Shown here: positions 1 to 9,200 of the stretch, piece after piece | How the letters are laid out: each line of letters starts with the position of its first letter | Position numbering within the stretch: the first letter of the stretch is position 1 | NCBI RefSeq assembly: GCF_016894445.1 | Contig: NZ_CP056775.1 | Location: 3,164,001-3,228,000, forward strand | From: Dyadobacter sandarakinus | GTDB taxonomy: Bacteria; Bacteroidota; Bacteroidia; Cytophagales; Spirosomataceae | Reading direction: 5' to 3' | Length of the DNA stretch: 64,000 nt | Program-made: the position numbers and the translations under genes | The notes under the pieces: generated by a model | Databases searched by the model: none | Seen by the model: only the letters and a program-made list of their open reading frames with translations | Told to the model about the DNA's origin: nothing

Positions 1-716
1 TCAAAGAGAAACTTGAAACCAATGAAAAGCGGATCGTGAATGAAGCCAAACTGAAAGCTAAAAATCTTATTTCAGATGCAAACCAGCTCATTGAAAACAC
101 AATCAGGGAGATTAAGGAGAACAAGGCAGAGAAAGAAAAGACCCGCACTGCCCGCACAGGACTTGAAAACTTCGGCAAACAAAATCTCAAACTGGAAGAA
201 GTAGCTGCGCCGGTGGCGGAAGAAGAAGTATTTGAACCCGAGGTTGGCGATATTACTCCTGGAAGCTACGTCCGTATTACAGGCCAGACTGCCGTAGGTG
301 AAGTACTTTCAATCAAAGGCAAAGACGCTGAAATACGGATTGGGGAGCTTAAATCGAATGTAAAGCTGAACCGCCTCGAAAAGGTATCCAATAAGACCTA
401 CCGCGTAGCCACAGGCGAAAAGAAAGTTAAAACCGCCGCACGCGGCATTGACCTGAATGAGCGCATGCTCAATTTCAGCTTCAATCTTGATATGCGGGGC
501 AAACGCGGGGAAGAAGCTTTGGGCCTGGTGGATCAGTTTATGGATAACGCCATTATGCTCGGGTATGATGAGCTCAGGATCGTACATGGCAAAGGTGACG
601 GTATTTTGCGCACGCTTGTCAGAAATCACCTGCGCACGTATCCGCAGGTGGCCGGCATGACCGACGAGCATCCCGACCGGGGTGGCGCGGGAGTCACGAT
701 TGTGAAGTTGAAATAG
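1..716 (+). CDS. mutS2: Endonuclease MutS2, C-terminal part (cut by window edge)
   Basis: The 3' end of a MutS2 gene; the frame is open from base 3, so the real start lies upstream of the window. About 237 residues are visible: a charged helical stretch, a KOW-like beta segment (about 240-400), then a C-terminal Smr domain. The Smr signature is seen as an LDMRG box followed by HGKG (bases 585-596) and the family ending GGAGVTIVKLK. MutS2 proteins bind branched DNA or collided ribosomes, and the Smr domain is a nuclease domain. The gene ends at a symmetric terminator facing the MFS gene. Confidence 0.95.
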   Translation, partial: KEKLETNEKRIVNEAKLKAKNLISDANQLIENTIREIKENKAEKEKTRTARTGLENFGKQNLKLEEVAAPVAEEEVFEPEVGDITPGSYVRITGQTAVGEVLSIKGKDAEIRIGELKSNVKLNRLEKVSNKTYRVATGEKKVKTAARGIDLNERMLNFSFNLDMRGKRGEEALGLVDQFMDNAIMLGYDELRIVHGKGDGILRTLVRNHLRTYPQVAGMTDEHPDRGGAGVTIVKLK

Positions 717-730
717 TAAGCATAAAACAA

Positions 731-764
731 AAAAGGTAGACAGCTCGCACTGTCTACCTTTTTT
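731..764. terminator. Bidirectional terminator between mutS2 and the MFS gene
   Basis: A 9-bp perfect stem (735-743 with 750-758), extended by A-T pairs on both sides, with a 6-base loop. It has an A-run before and a T-run after, so it works in both directions for the convergent mutS2 (+) and MFS (-) genes. Confidence 0.85.
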
Positions 765-778
765 TATGTCGTGGCTGA

Positions 779-2029
779 TTACAGCTGCGGTTGTTCTGCT
801 ACCAGAGTTTCTTCAACATGTCCGCCCTTCGGATTTCCTGCCCAGAACCAAAGCACTGAGAACAATACGATCAGGATAATGGGGAAAGTAAGCATCGTTG
901 ACAAGGTTTCCTGACCAGCTGCCAATTCCAGTGCAGAACCGCTGAGTCCCTGCGCAGCGTACTCCGCATGCGCCTTGTCGATCCAGCTACCAATGAAAGG
1001 CTGGAAGATCGAAGTGGAAAGCATACCTACTCCACCAATGATGGACATCCCCAAAGCGCCGCTCAATGGAACGCGCTGTGCTACGAAGCCAATTACAGTC
1101 GGCCAGTTGAAACATACGCCCAAACCGAAGATGACGGCAGCCAGGTAGGCGGCAGGGCCTGTCACGGTGCTGAAAAGGTAGATGCCAATGGCAGCCAGGA
1201 ACGCTCCGCCTAGCAGAACACCTGTTTGACCTACTACATCCACAACCGGACCTGTAAAGAGGCGTCCTAATGTCATTACACCAAAGGTGAGCGCCAGTAC
1301 AAGCATTGGATCTGCGCCACTGCTGTTCAATACCACGTTCACCCACTGGTTAGGACCAAATTCCGTAATCGCAGTCAGTGCCATGCAGCAGAAAATGAAG
1401 ATATAAAGCGGAGTAAGCATCGCCTGGAAGTTTTTCGCCAGCGAAGTAACACCTTCTACTTTTGGTCTTGGGAAAGCCTGACCGAAGAACAGGAATGCAT
1501 AAATCACCGTAGGGATCATCAGCACCCAGATTTGTGTCTGCCACGAAGCTCCTGCATCGGTCATAAACTTGGATATAAGGCTTCCGATGACAATACCGCC
1601 CGGGAACCACATGTGGAACCGGCCAAGCATTTTGTTCAGCTTGCTGCTGGTGTACATATCGGCGATCATCGGGTTACAGGCCGCTTCTGTACAACCGTTA
1701 CCGAAACCGATGAAGAATGTCGAGATAAGAAGTCCCATGTACCCGCCGGCATAGATGGTCAGCAAAATACCGACGGTATGCGCTACAACAGCAACCTGCA
1801 TGATGATTTTTGGCCCGATCGAGTGGTAAACAATGCCACCGATCACCATCGAAATGGGGAAGCCAAAGAAGAACATGGAGTTGATAAAGCCCAGCTGCTC
1901 TGCGGTCAGACCGAATTCCGTTGCAAGCTGGGGAAGGATACCCGCCCTGATGCTGAAAGAAAAGGCTGTGGTGATAATCGCGAGACAGCTGGCATTAAAA
2001 AGTCTGCTGCTGTTAATGGTTTGAGCCAT
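779..2029 (-). CDS. MFS transporter, probable sugar or organic-substrate permease
   Basis: A 416-residue protein with about 12 hydrophobic segments, typical of the major facilitator superfamily. The N-terminal half has the family-style tight turns and small-residue helices (for example FFIGFGNG and FPGGIVIGS). It lies divergent from two Gfo/Idh/MocA dehydrogenases and a TIM-barrel isomerase, so the natural reading is uptake of the sugar or cyclitol those enzymes process. The substrate cannot be read from the sequence. The start at 2029 gives MAQTINSSRLF directly before the first membrane segment, which fits well. Confidence 0.9.
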   Translation of the reverse strand: MAQTINSSRLFNASCLAIITTAFSFSIRAGILPQLATEFGLTAEQLGFINSMFFFGFPISMVIGGIVYHSIGPKIIMQVAVVAHTVGILLTIYAGGYMGLLISTFFIGFGNGCTEAACNPMIADMYTSSKLNKMLGRFHMWFPGGIVIGSLISKFMTDAGASWQTQIWVLMIPTVIYAFLFFGQAFPRPKVEGVTSLAKNFQAMLTPLYIFIFCCMALTAITEFGPNQWVNVVLNSSGADPMLVLALTFGVMTLGRLFTGPVVDVVGQTGVLLGGAFLAAIGIYLFSTVTGPAAYLAAVIFGLGVCFNWPTVIGFVAQRVPLSGALGMSIIGGVGMLSTSIFQPFIGSWIDKAHAEYAAQGLSGSALELAAGQETLSTMLTFPIILIVLFSVLWFWAGNPKGGHVEETLVAEQPQL

Positions 2030-2171
2030 TGGAGTAAAGGGTTAAAAGAAGTTAAATGATAAACTGCTGACGGGAAGTCGTTTTTATTTTATTAATTCCC
2101 TGAAAAAACAAATAAAGGGCATTTCTACTGATGAGGATGCCCCTGACCCAATGTTTTTTGAGCGTGAAATT

Positions 2172-2179
2172 TATATTTG
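2172..2179 (+). promoter_or_regulatory. Probable -7 promoter element for the sugar dehydrogenase operon
   Basis: TATATTTG matches the Bacteroidota -7 consensus TAnnTTTG exactly and lies about 70 bases before the dehydrogenase start at 2251. A TTTG occurs at 2157-2160, but it is too close to act as a normal -33 box, so only the -7 element is supported. Confidence 0.45.
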
Positions 2180-2250
2180 TAAGAAGTAAGAGTCATCTAT
2201 ACTACTCTTTAATATTGTAAAATCTTTTTCAAAACTTTAAACCAGTACGA

Positions 2251-3402
2251 ATGTCACGTAAGATCAGGATGGGCATGGTTGGAGGCTCCCTCGACGCATT
2301 TATCGGCGGGGTACACCGGCGTGCAGCGATCATGGACGGAGAAATAGAGCTTGTTTGCGGGGTATTCAGCTCCGATCCGGTCAAGTCGAAAGATACAGGT
2401 AAAGCGCTTTATCTTCCGGATCACCGGGTATACGGCGACTATGAGGAAATGATCGCAAAGGAGAAGGAACTGCCGGAGGGTGAGAGAATGGATTTTGTGG
2501 CCATTGTGACGCCCAATCACATGCACTTTGGACCTACTAAGCTTGCGCTGGAAAATGGATTTCATGTGGTTTGCGATAAACCGATCACGCTGAATACTGA
2601 AGAAGCCGAAGAGATCGTCGCGCTGGTTGAAAAAACAGGGCTGGTCTTTTGTCTTACCCATAATTACACCGGCTACCCGATGGTAAAGGAAGCCAAAAAC
2701 CTGATTGCGTCAGGGGCGATCGGCGAGATACGGAAAGTCATTGTGGAATATCCGCAGGGCTGGCTCGCTACCCTGGTAGAGGTGACCGGCAACAAGCAGG
2801 CAGCCTGGCGTACCGATCCCAAGCGCTCCGGTGCTGCCGGCGGGCTGGGCGACATCGGTACACATGCCGAAAACCTGGCTGAATACATTACAGGATTGAA
2901 AATCACCCAGGTATGTGCCGATCTCACAATCTTCGTGGAAGGCCGCCTGCTGGACGATGATGCCAATGTGCTGCTGCGCTTCAATAATGGTGCAAAAGGT
3001 ATCCTGCAAAACAGCCAGATTGCCAATGGGGAAGAAAACGACCTGAATATCCGCGTTTACGGCGAAACGGGCGGGCTGCAATGGAAACAGCTGGAACCTA
3101 ATACTTTAATCCATAAGACTAACCAGGGCGCGCGCATTATCCGCACAGGTGTGGGCAATCTTTCCAAAGCCGCACAGGTGCATACCCGCATTCCTGCCGG
3201 TCACCCGGAGGGATATTTTGAAGCCTTTGCGAACCTTTACCGCAACTTCGCCATCCAGCTGCGTGCCTACTGGGATGGTACCAAAGCGGATCCCGTGTAT
3301 GACTTCCCTACGGCCCAGGACGGCCTGAGAGGAATGAAGTTTATCGACACGGTGATCGCTTCCAGCAATTCGGACACGAAGTGGACGGATTTTTCAGCAT
3401 AG
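2251..3402 (+). CDS. Gfo/Idh/MocA family oxidoreductase (first copy)
   Basis: A 383-residue NAD(P)-dependent dehydrogenase of the glucose-fructose oxidoreductase/inositol dehydrogenase family. The Rossmann nucleotide-binding turn is at the N-terminus (GMVGGSLDAFIGGVH, a looser form of GxGxxG). The EKP motif appears as DKP in CDKPITL near residue 112, and the catalytic region as GDIGTHAENLAEY near residue 210. The family oxidises or reduces sugar or cyclitol hydroxyls. It is the first gene of the run that continues with a second family member at 3477 and an isomerase at 5124. It is only weakly similar by eye to that second copy, so the two probably act on different intermediates rather than being a recent duplication. 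Confidence 0.95.
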   Translation: MSRKIRMGMVGGSLDAFIGGVHRRAAIMDGEIELVCGVFSSDPVKSKDTGKALYLPDHRVYGDYEEMIAKEKELPEGERMDFVAIVTPNHMHFGPTKLALENGFHVVCDKPITLNTEEAEEIVALVEKTGLVFCLTHNYTGYPMVKEAKNLIASGAIGEIRKVIVEYPQGWLATLVEVTGNKQAAWRTDPKRSGAAGGLGDIGTHAENLAEYITGLKITQVCADLTIFVEGRLLDDDANVLLRFNNGAKGILQNSQIANGEENDLNIRVYGETGGLQWKQLEPNTLIHKTNQGARIIRTGVGNLSKAAQVHTRIPAGHPEGYFEAFANLYRNFAIQLRAYWDGTKADPVYDFPTAQDGLRGMKFIDTVIASSNSDTKWTDFSA

Positions 3403-3476
3403 AACTCAATTAACTCTTTACAGTTTTTCTTCCGGCTCACCGGATTGTTTTTCCACCTATTTTTCCATACCCGTTT

Positions 3477-4622
3477 ATGAACAAAATCAAAGTCGGCGTC
3501 GTTGGTACTGGCTTTATTGGCCCTGCTCACATTGAAGCTCTCAGACGACTCCCGAATGTGGAAGTTGCTGCCCTTTGCGAAGTAACCGCTGAGCTGGCAC
3601 AACAAAAAGCAGACAGCCTGGGCATTCCCCGCGCCTATACTTTTGAAGAACTCCTCAAACAGGACGATATTCAGGCGATCCACATCTGTACTCCCAACTT
3701 CCTGCACTACTCCCAATCCAAAGCAGCATTGCTGGCCGGTAAGCACGTAATCTGCGAAAAGCCGCTTGCCAAAGATCTGGCCGAAGCAGAGGAACTGGTG
3801 GCCCTGGCTGCCGAAACGGGGCTGGTGAATGCGGTGCATTTCAACCTGCGTTATTATCCGCTGGCCCGTCAGATGAAATCCATGCGGGAAAACGGCGAGC
3901 TGGGAGAAATTTACTCCTTCATCGGCTCCTACCTGCAGGACTGGCTGTTTTACGAAACAGATTACAACTGGCGCCTGGAACCGGACAAGTCGGGAGATTC
4001 ACGGGCGATTGCCGATATCGGCTCTCACCTCATGGATATCCTGGAATACATTACAGGATTGAAAACCACCGAAGTACTTGCTGACTTCAATACCGTACAT
4101 AAAACGCGCAAGAAGCCGCTCAAACCGGTGGAAACGTACTCGGGAAAAATGCTGCAGCCTGAGGATTATGCGGACGTCCCCATCACTACAGAGGATCACG
4201 CCAATGTGCTCCTGCGCTTTGACAATGGAAGCAAGGGTGTCATCACCGTTTCCCAGGTATCGGCCGGACGCAAAAACCGGATGTCGCTTGAAATTGCGGG
4301 TTCAAAGAAAACGTTCAGCTGGTGCTCGGAATCACCCAATGAAATGTGGATTGGTAACCGTGATAAAAGCAATGAAATCCTGATGCGCGATCCTTCGCTG
4401 GTTAATCCGGACGTGCGTTCCACGATCACTTTCCCGGGCGGCCACAACGAAGGTTTCCCTGATACTTCAAAACAAATGTTCAAAGAGGTTTACGCCGCCA
4501 TTGCAGAAGGCAAACAACCCGAAAATCCAACATTCCCAACCTTCGCAGACGGGTATCGCGAGCTGCTCATCTGCGAGCGAATCCTGGAAAGCAACAAGAA
4601 GCAGGCTTGGGTGGAAGTTTAA
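3477..4622 (+). CDS. Gfo/Idh/MocA family oxidoreductase (second copy)
   Basis: A 381-residue protein with a canonical Rossmann motif (VGVVGTGFIGPAH), the EKP motif in CEKPLAKDL near residue 97, and the catalytic block IADIGSHLMDILEY near residue 182. It lies 74 bases after the first dehydrogenase and is followed by an IVS-like four-helix-bundle gene and then a TIM-barrel isomerase, so it probably belongs to the same catabolic unit. Paired Gfo/Idh dehydrogenases with an isomerase are typical of inositol, keto-sugar or glycoside 3-keto pathways; which one applies here cannot be decided from sequence. Confidence 0.95.
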   Translation: MNKIKVGVVGTGFIGPAHIEALRRLPNVEVAALCEVTAELAQQKADSLGIPRAYTFEELLKQDDIQAIHICTPNFLHYSQSKAALLAGKHVICEKPLAKDLAEAEELVALAAETGLVNAVHFNLRYYPLARQMKSMRENGELGEIYSFIGSYLQDWLFYETDYNWRLEPDKSGDSRAIADIGSHLMDILEYITGLKTTEVLADFNTVHKTRKKPLKPVETYSGKMLQPEDYADVPITTEDHANVLLRFDNGSKGVITVSQVSAGRKNRMSLEIAGSKKTFSWCSESPNEMWIGNRDKSNEILMRDPSLVNPDVRSTITFPGGHNEGFPDTSKQMFKEVYAAIAEGKQPENPTFPTFADGYRELLICERILESNKKQAWVEV

Positions 4623-4625
4623 TTT

Positions 4626-4654
4626 TGAATGAGTGAATGACTGAATGATTGAAT
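4626..4654 (+). repeat. Tandem TGAATGAN repeat, left flank of the four-helix-bundle gene
   Basis: Three and a half perfect units of the 8-mer TGAATGAN (4626-4633, 4634-4641, 4642-4649, then TGAAT), beginning four bases after the stop codon of the second dehydrogenase. The reverse-complement unit NTCATTCA is repeated on the other side of the small gene at 4692-5057, so the two arrays form an imperfect inverted repeat. Confidence 0.85.
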
Positions 4655-4691
4655 AGGTTCTTGTTCTAACTTTCTTACAACACACTAACTG

Positions 4692-5057
4692 ATGGCTGAT
4701 GATAACAAGAGGGATTTTGTCTCTCAGTTGCAGGACCGTACGAAACTGTTTGTACTGAGGAGCATTAAAGTTTTCAAGGCATTGCCGGCTACTGATGAAG
4801 CCCGGATTGTGGGAAAACAGTTTCTTCGATCAGCATCATCCGTTGGCGCCAATTACAGGGCGGTGTGCAGGGCAAGAAGCCAGAATGAATTTTTCGCAAA
4901 AATCAGCATTACCATAGAAGAAGCTGACGAATCGCTTTTCTGGATGGAAATCATGTCGGAAGCGAACATTTTACCTGTCGAAAAGCTGCGTGCACTCATG
5001 AACGAAGCGCAGGAGCTGGTAAAAATTCTGTCCAGAGCCCGAAAGAACACAAGATGA
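4692..5057 (+). CDS. Four-helix-bundle protein of the 23S rRNA intervening-sequence (IVP/S23) family
   Basis: A 121-residue all-helical protein. The family pattern is clear: LQDRTKLFVLRSIKVFKALP, then a GKQFLRSASSVGANYRA block, then a segment rich in E, S and W (EEADESLFWMEIM), and a final helix. These proteins were first described inside intervening sequences of 23S rRNA genes and are related to the accessory proteins of diversity-generating retroelements. Their molecular job is unknown; RNA or nucleic-acid binding has been proposed. Here the gene is free-standing, sits between a dehydrogenase and an isomerase, and is bracketed by inverted TGAATGAN arrays, which suggests an inserted element rather than a pathway gene. 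Confidence 0.85.
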   Translation: MADDNKRDFVSQLQDRTKLFVLRSIKVFKALPATDEARIVGKQFLRSASSVGANYRAVCRARSQNEFFAKISITIEEADESLFWMEIMSEANILPVEKLRALMNEAQELVKILSRARKNTR

Positions 5058-5065
5058 AACCTTCA

Positions 5066-5118
5066 ATTATTCACTCATTCAACATTCAGTCATTCAATCA
5101 TTGATTCATTCAATCATT
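5066..5118 (+). repeat. NTCATTCA-type repeat, right flank of the four-helix-bundle gene
   Basis: Degenerate copies of NTCATTCA, the reverse complement of the left-flank unit: CTCATTCA, GTCATTCA and GATTCATTCA, with intervening ATTCA and ATCATT pieces. It fills the gap between the small gene and the isomerase start at 5124, so the repeat ends almost at the next ribosome-binding region. In RNA the two arrays could pair to enclose the small gene in a long stem. Confidence 0.75.
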
Positions 5119-5123
5119 ACAAT

Positions 5124-6176
5124 ATGAAAACCATAAAAGGACCCGGAATATTTCTGGCGCAGTTTCTTGGCGACGAGGCGCCGTTTAATTCATTGGATAC
5201 TATTGCCGATTACATGGCCGGATTAGGCTACAAGGGTGTTCAGCTTCCGATCTGGGACCCGCGGGTAATTGATGTGAAACTGGCTGCCGAGTCGCAGACG
5301 TATGCCGATGAGCTCAAAGGAAAGCTGAAAGACAAAGGACTGGAAATCACGGAGCTTGCTTCGCATATCATTGGTCAGCTCGTTGCATCACACCCCGTGT
5401 ATGATGAAATGTACGACGGCTTTGCCATTCCCGAAGTTCGTAACAATCCGAAAGCCCGTGCGGAGTGGGCGACTCAGCAGCTGAAATACACTGCGGTAGC
5501 CAGCAAAAACCTGGGTCTGAAAGCAAGTGCGTCCTTCTCGGGCGCATTGGCCTGGCCTTTCCTGTATCCGTGGCCACAGCGTCCGGCTGGTCTGGTAGAA
5601 ACTGCTTTTAAGGAACTGGCAGCACGCTGGAAGCCCATTTTGGATGTATATGATGAAAATGGAGTGGATGTGGCTTACGAGCTGCACCCGGGCGAAGACT
5701 TGTTTGATGGCGCTACTTTTGAGATGTTCGTAGATTACCTCGACGGACATCCCAGGGCTAATATTAACTACGACCCGAGCCACTTCGTGCTGCAGCAGCT
5801 CGACTATCTGCAGTTTATCGACCTTTACCATGATCGCATCAAGGCATTTCACGTGAAAGATGCGGAATTCAACCCAACCGGTAAGCAGGGTGTTTACAGC
5901 GGTTTTGCCGGCTGGGCCGATCGTGCCGGACGTTTCAGGTCACTGGGCGACGGGCAGGTGGATTTCGGAAGTATTTTCTCCAAACTGTCGCAGTACGATT
6001 ATGACAGCTGGGCGGTACTGGAATGGGAATGCTGCATCAAATCACCTTCCCAGGGAGCTGCGGAAGGGGCTCCGTTTATCGCCAGCCACATCATTGAAGT
6101 CACTACAAAAGCATTCGACGATTTTGCAGGAACAGGTGCTGACGAAGCATTCAACCGCAAAGTCCTCGGCCTTTAA
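5124..6176 (+). CDS. Sugar phosphate isomerase/epimerase family protein (TIM barrel)
   Basis: A 350-residue member of the xylose isomerase-like TIM-barrel superfamily (AP endonuclease 2 fold). Candidate metal ligands are visible in order: Glu in VAYELHPGEDL, Asp-His in NYDPSHF, His in AFHVKDAEF and Glu in AVLEWECC. There is no secretion signal, so it should be cytoplasmic, unlike the isomerase at 37523. As the last gene of the run with two Gfo/Idh dehydrogenases and a divergent permease, it probably isomerises or epimerises the keto-sugar they produce. The start at 5124 is an ATG just after the repeat array. Confidence 0.95.
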   Translation: MKTIKGPGIFLAQFLGDEAPFNSLDTIADYMAGLGYKGVQLPIWDPRVIDVKLAAESQTYADELKGKLKDKGLEITELASHIIGQLVASHPVYDEMYDGFAIPEVRNNPKARAEWATQQLKYTAVASKNLGLKASASFSGALAWPFLYPWPQRPAGLVETAFKELAARWKPILDVYDENGVDVAYELHPGEDLFDGATFEMFVDYLDGHPRANINYDPSHFVLQQLDYLQFIDLYHDRIKAFHVKDAEFNPTGKQGVYSGFAGWADRAGRFRSLGDGQVDFGSIFSKLSQYDYDSWAVLEWECCIKSPSQGAAEGAPFIASHIIEVTTKAFDDFAGTGADEAFNRKVLGL

Positions 6177-6203
6177 TTAAAGGTACTGAGTACAAGTAAA
6201 TAG

Positions 6204-6237
6204 AAAACCTATCTCCCTTAATAGAGATAGGTTTTTT
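6204..6237 (+). terminator. Intrinsic terminator after the isomerase gene
   Basis: A 10-bp perfect stem (6206-6215 with 6224-6233), an 8-base loop and a T-run of six. It separates the sugar operon from the large multi-domain gene that follows. Confidence 0.85.
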
Positions 6238-6269
6238 GCAGTTTATAATCATTCATTCAGCACATTGTA

Positions 6270-9200
6270 ATGTTTCATTCTTTAAATCAAAAGTTTCGCA
6301 GAGGTGCAGCCCGGGCCGGGATGGCCGTCCTGCTTGCCTGCTCCGGTGCAGCCACTTTTGCGCAAATTGTTACGCCTCAGAAGCGGGTACTGGTGTTTTC
6401 CAAAACTGCGGGCTTCCGGCACTCGTCCATTCCGACGGGTAAAACAGCCATCATGAAGCTGGGCAAAGAGCAGGGTTTTGCTGTGGACACTACGGAAAAT
6501 GCTGCCGCATTTACTGACAAAAACCTGGGAAAATACGGAGCCGTCATTTTCCTGAACACCACCGGTGATATACTGGATGGTATGCAGCAGGATGCATTCG
6601 AGCGCTACATTCAGGCGGGTGGCGGATATGTGGGGGTACACGCCGCAACCGACACCGAATATGACTGGCAGTGGTACAACAAGCTGGCGGGTGCGCAGTT
6701 TATGAGCCACCCGGGTAATCCCAATGTACAGGAAGGTGAAGCGTACGTAGTAAATTCAGACCATCCTTCCATGAAGGATTTTCCTCAGAAATGGAAGATC
6801 AAGGATGAATTTTATGATTTCAAAAACTTCAACAACAAGGTAACCGTACTGGTCAAAATAGACGAGAAATCGTACAAGGATGGTAAAATGGGCGATGACC
6901 ACCCGATGTCCTGGTACCACGAGTTTGATGGCGGTAAAGCTTTTTACACCAACTTCGGGCATGAAGACGCTACTTATTCCAATCCTGTTTTTGTAAAGCA
7001 TTTCATAGGCGGCCTCAACTACGTGATGGCTGCCAGGCTGGATTATACGAAGTCACGGCCCGAAGAAAACCGGTTTACAAAGAAAGTACTTGCCTCCAAG
7101 CTCGACGAACCTACCGAACTGGTAGTACTGGACGATCAGCGCGTTCTTTTTGCTGAAAGAAAAGGCAAGCTGAAACTGTACAATCCAAAAACAGGCAAAA
7201 CCAAGGTTGTAGCCGACGTACCTGTTTACACCAAGCAGGAATATGGCCTCATGGGGCTTAATGTTGATCCTAACTTTAAGACCAACAAGCTGCTGTACAT
7301 GTACTACTCGCCCCCATCCTCCGAGGCGGATACTGCACAGCATTTGTCACGTTTCAAATACGATGATGTGAAGGACACGCTGCTTCTGTCCACAGAAGAA
7401 GTACTGCTTACCGTGCCTGTGAAAAGAACAGATTGCTGCCATACGGGCGGCTCCATTGCGTGGGATGCGAAAGGAAATCTGTACCTGTCGACCGGTGATG
7501 ATGTGAACCCTTTCCAATCCGATGGTTACGGCCCTATGGACGAGCGCCCTGGCAGAGAAGGTTGGGACGGACAGCACTCTTCTTCCAACACGAATTCACT
7601 CCGAGGAAAAGTATTGCGCATCAAGCCCCGATATGGAGACAGACGGGCAAACATGCCGGGCGGTACCAACCTGTACGACATTCCGGAAGGAAACCTTTTC
7701 CCGGCCGGAAACCCCAAAGCACGTCCTGAAATCTACGTAATGGGAACCCGTAATCCCTACCGGATTTCGGTAGATCAGCATACGGGATACCTCTACTGGG
7801 GCGATGTGGGTCCGGATGCATCGAATGATGATCCTAAACGCGGACCGCGCGGGTACGATGAGGTAAACCAGGCCCGCAAGGCAGGCTACTTCGGATATCC
7901 TCTTTTCATTGCGGACAACAAGCCATATGTGGACTTTAACTTTGCAGACAGCACCTCGGGCAAGCCGTTTGATCCTGCTGCGCCCATCAACGATTCACCG
8001 CATAATACGGGATTGAGGGAGCTCCCTCCCGCTCAGCCGGCTTACATCTGGTACCCGTATGCCGACTCTCCGGAATTTGGGGCGATCGTTGGAAAAGGCG
8101 GACGTAATGCCATGGCAGGACCTGTGTACTACGCAGCTGATTATCAGGGAACCAAGGACAAGTTTCCGACTTACTACGATGGTAAGTTCTTTACCTATGA
8201 CTGGATCCGGGATTACATCAATGTTGTAACGATGAATCAGCAGGGTGACCTCCTCACGATTGAGCGCTTTTTGCCAAACATGAAGTTCAGCCATCCGATT
8301 GATATGCAGTTTGCAAAAGACGGCTCACTGTACACGCTGGAATATGGCCCCAACTGGTTTGCGCAGAATGACGAAGCGAGCTTGTCGCACATCACCTTCA
8401 ATTCAGGAAACCGCACACCGCTGGCTGTTGCAAATGCCAGCACTACTACGGGATCAGTGCCGCTGAAAGTAACATTTTCTTCCAAAGGTTCAGTGGATTA
8501 TGATGGGGATATGATCAAGTACGAGTGGAACTTCGGTAAAGGTCTTCCTAAAAGCACGGTTGCCAATCCTGTTTTTACCTACACTAAACCGGGAGAATAC
8601 ACAGCTGTTCTGAAAGTAACTGACGCTGCCGGAAACAGCAATACTTCCGAGGTGGTTGTGAGAGCAGGTAATGCTGTACCCAAAGTGGATGTAGTGATCA
8701 AAGGAAATAAATCATTTTACTGGAACAACAAGCCTGTCGACTACGAGGTAATGGTATCTGACAAAGAGGATGGCAGCCTTGCAGACAAGAAAATTCCGGA
8801 AGATGAAGTAGTCCTGACCATCAATTACCTGGAAGGTTTTGATAAAACACAGCTCGCGCAGGGCCACCAGGCTAATACAGGCTTTGAAACAGGAAAGCGC
8901 CTGATTGAACTCAGTGACTGCAAAGCGTGCCACTCGATCGACAAAAAATCCATTGGACCGGCCTACCGCGAAGTAGCCAAAAAATACGAAAAAGAGCGCA
9001 ACTCACTGGCCCGTCTGACAGACAAGGTACTGAAAGGCGGAAGCGGAGTGTGGGGCGAGCAAGCCATGCCGGGCCACCCGCAGCACAAGCCCGAGGAAGT
9101 AGAGGAAATGGTGAAATACGTACTGTCACTTTCCAAAGAGCAGGTAGTTGACAAAAAACCACTGAAAAGCTCGTATGTGACAGAAGCTAAACAAAAAGAG

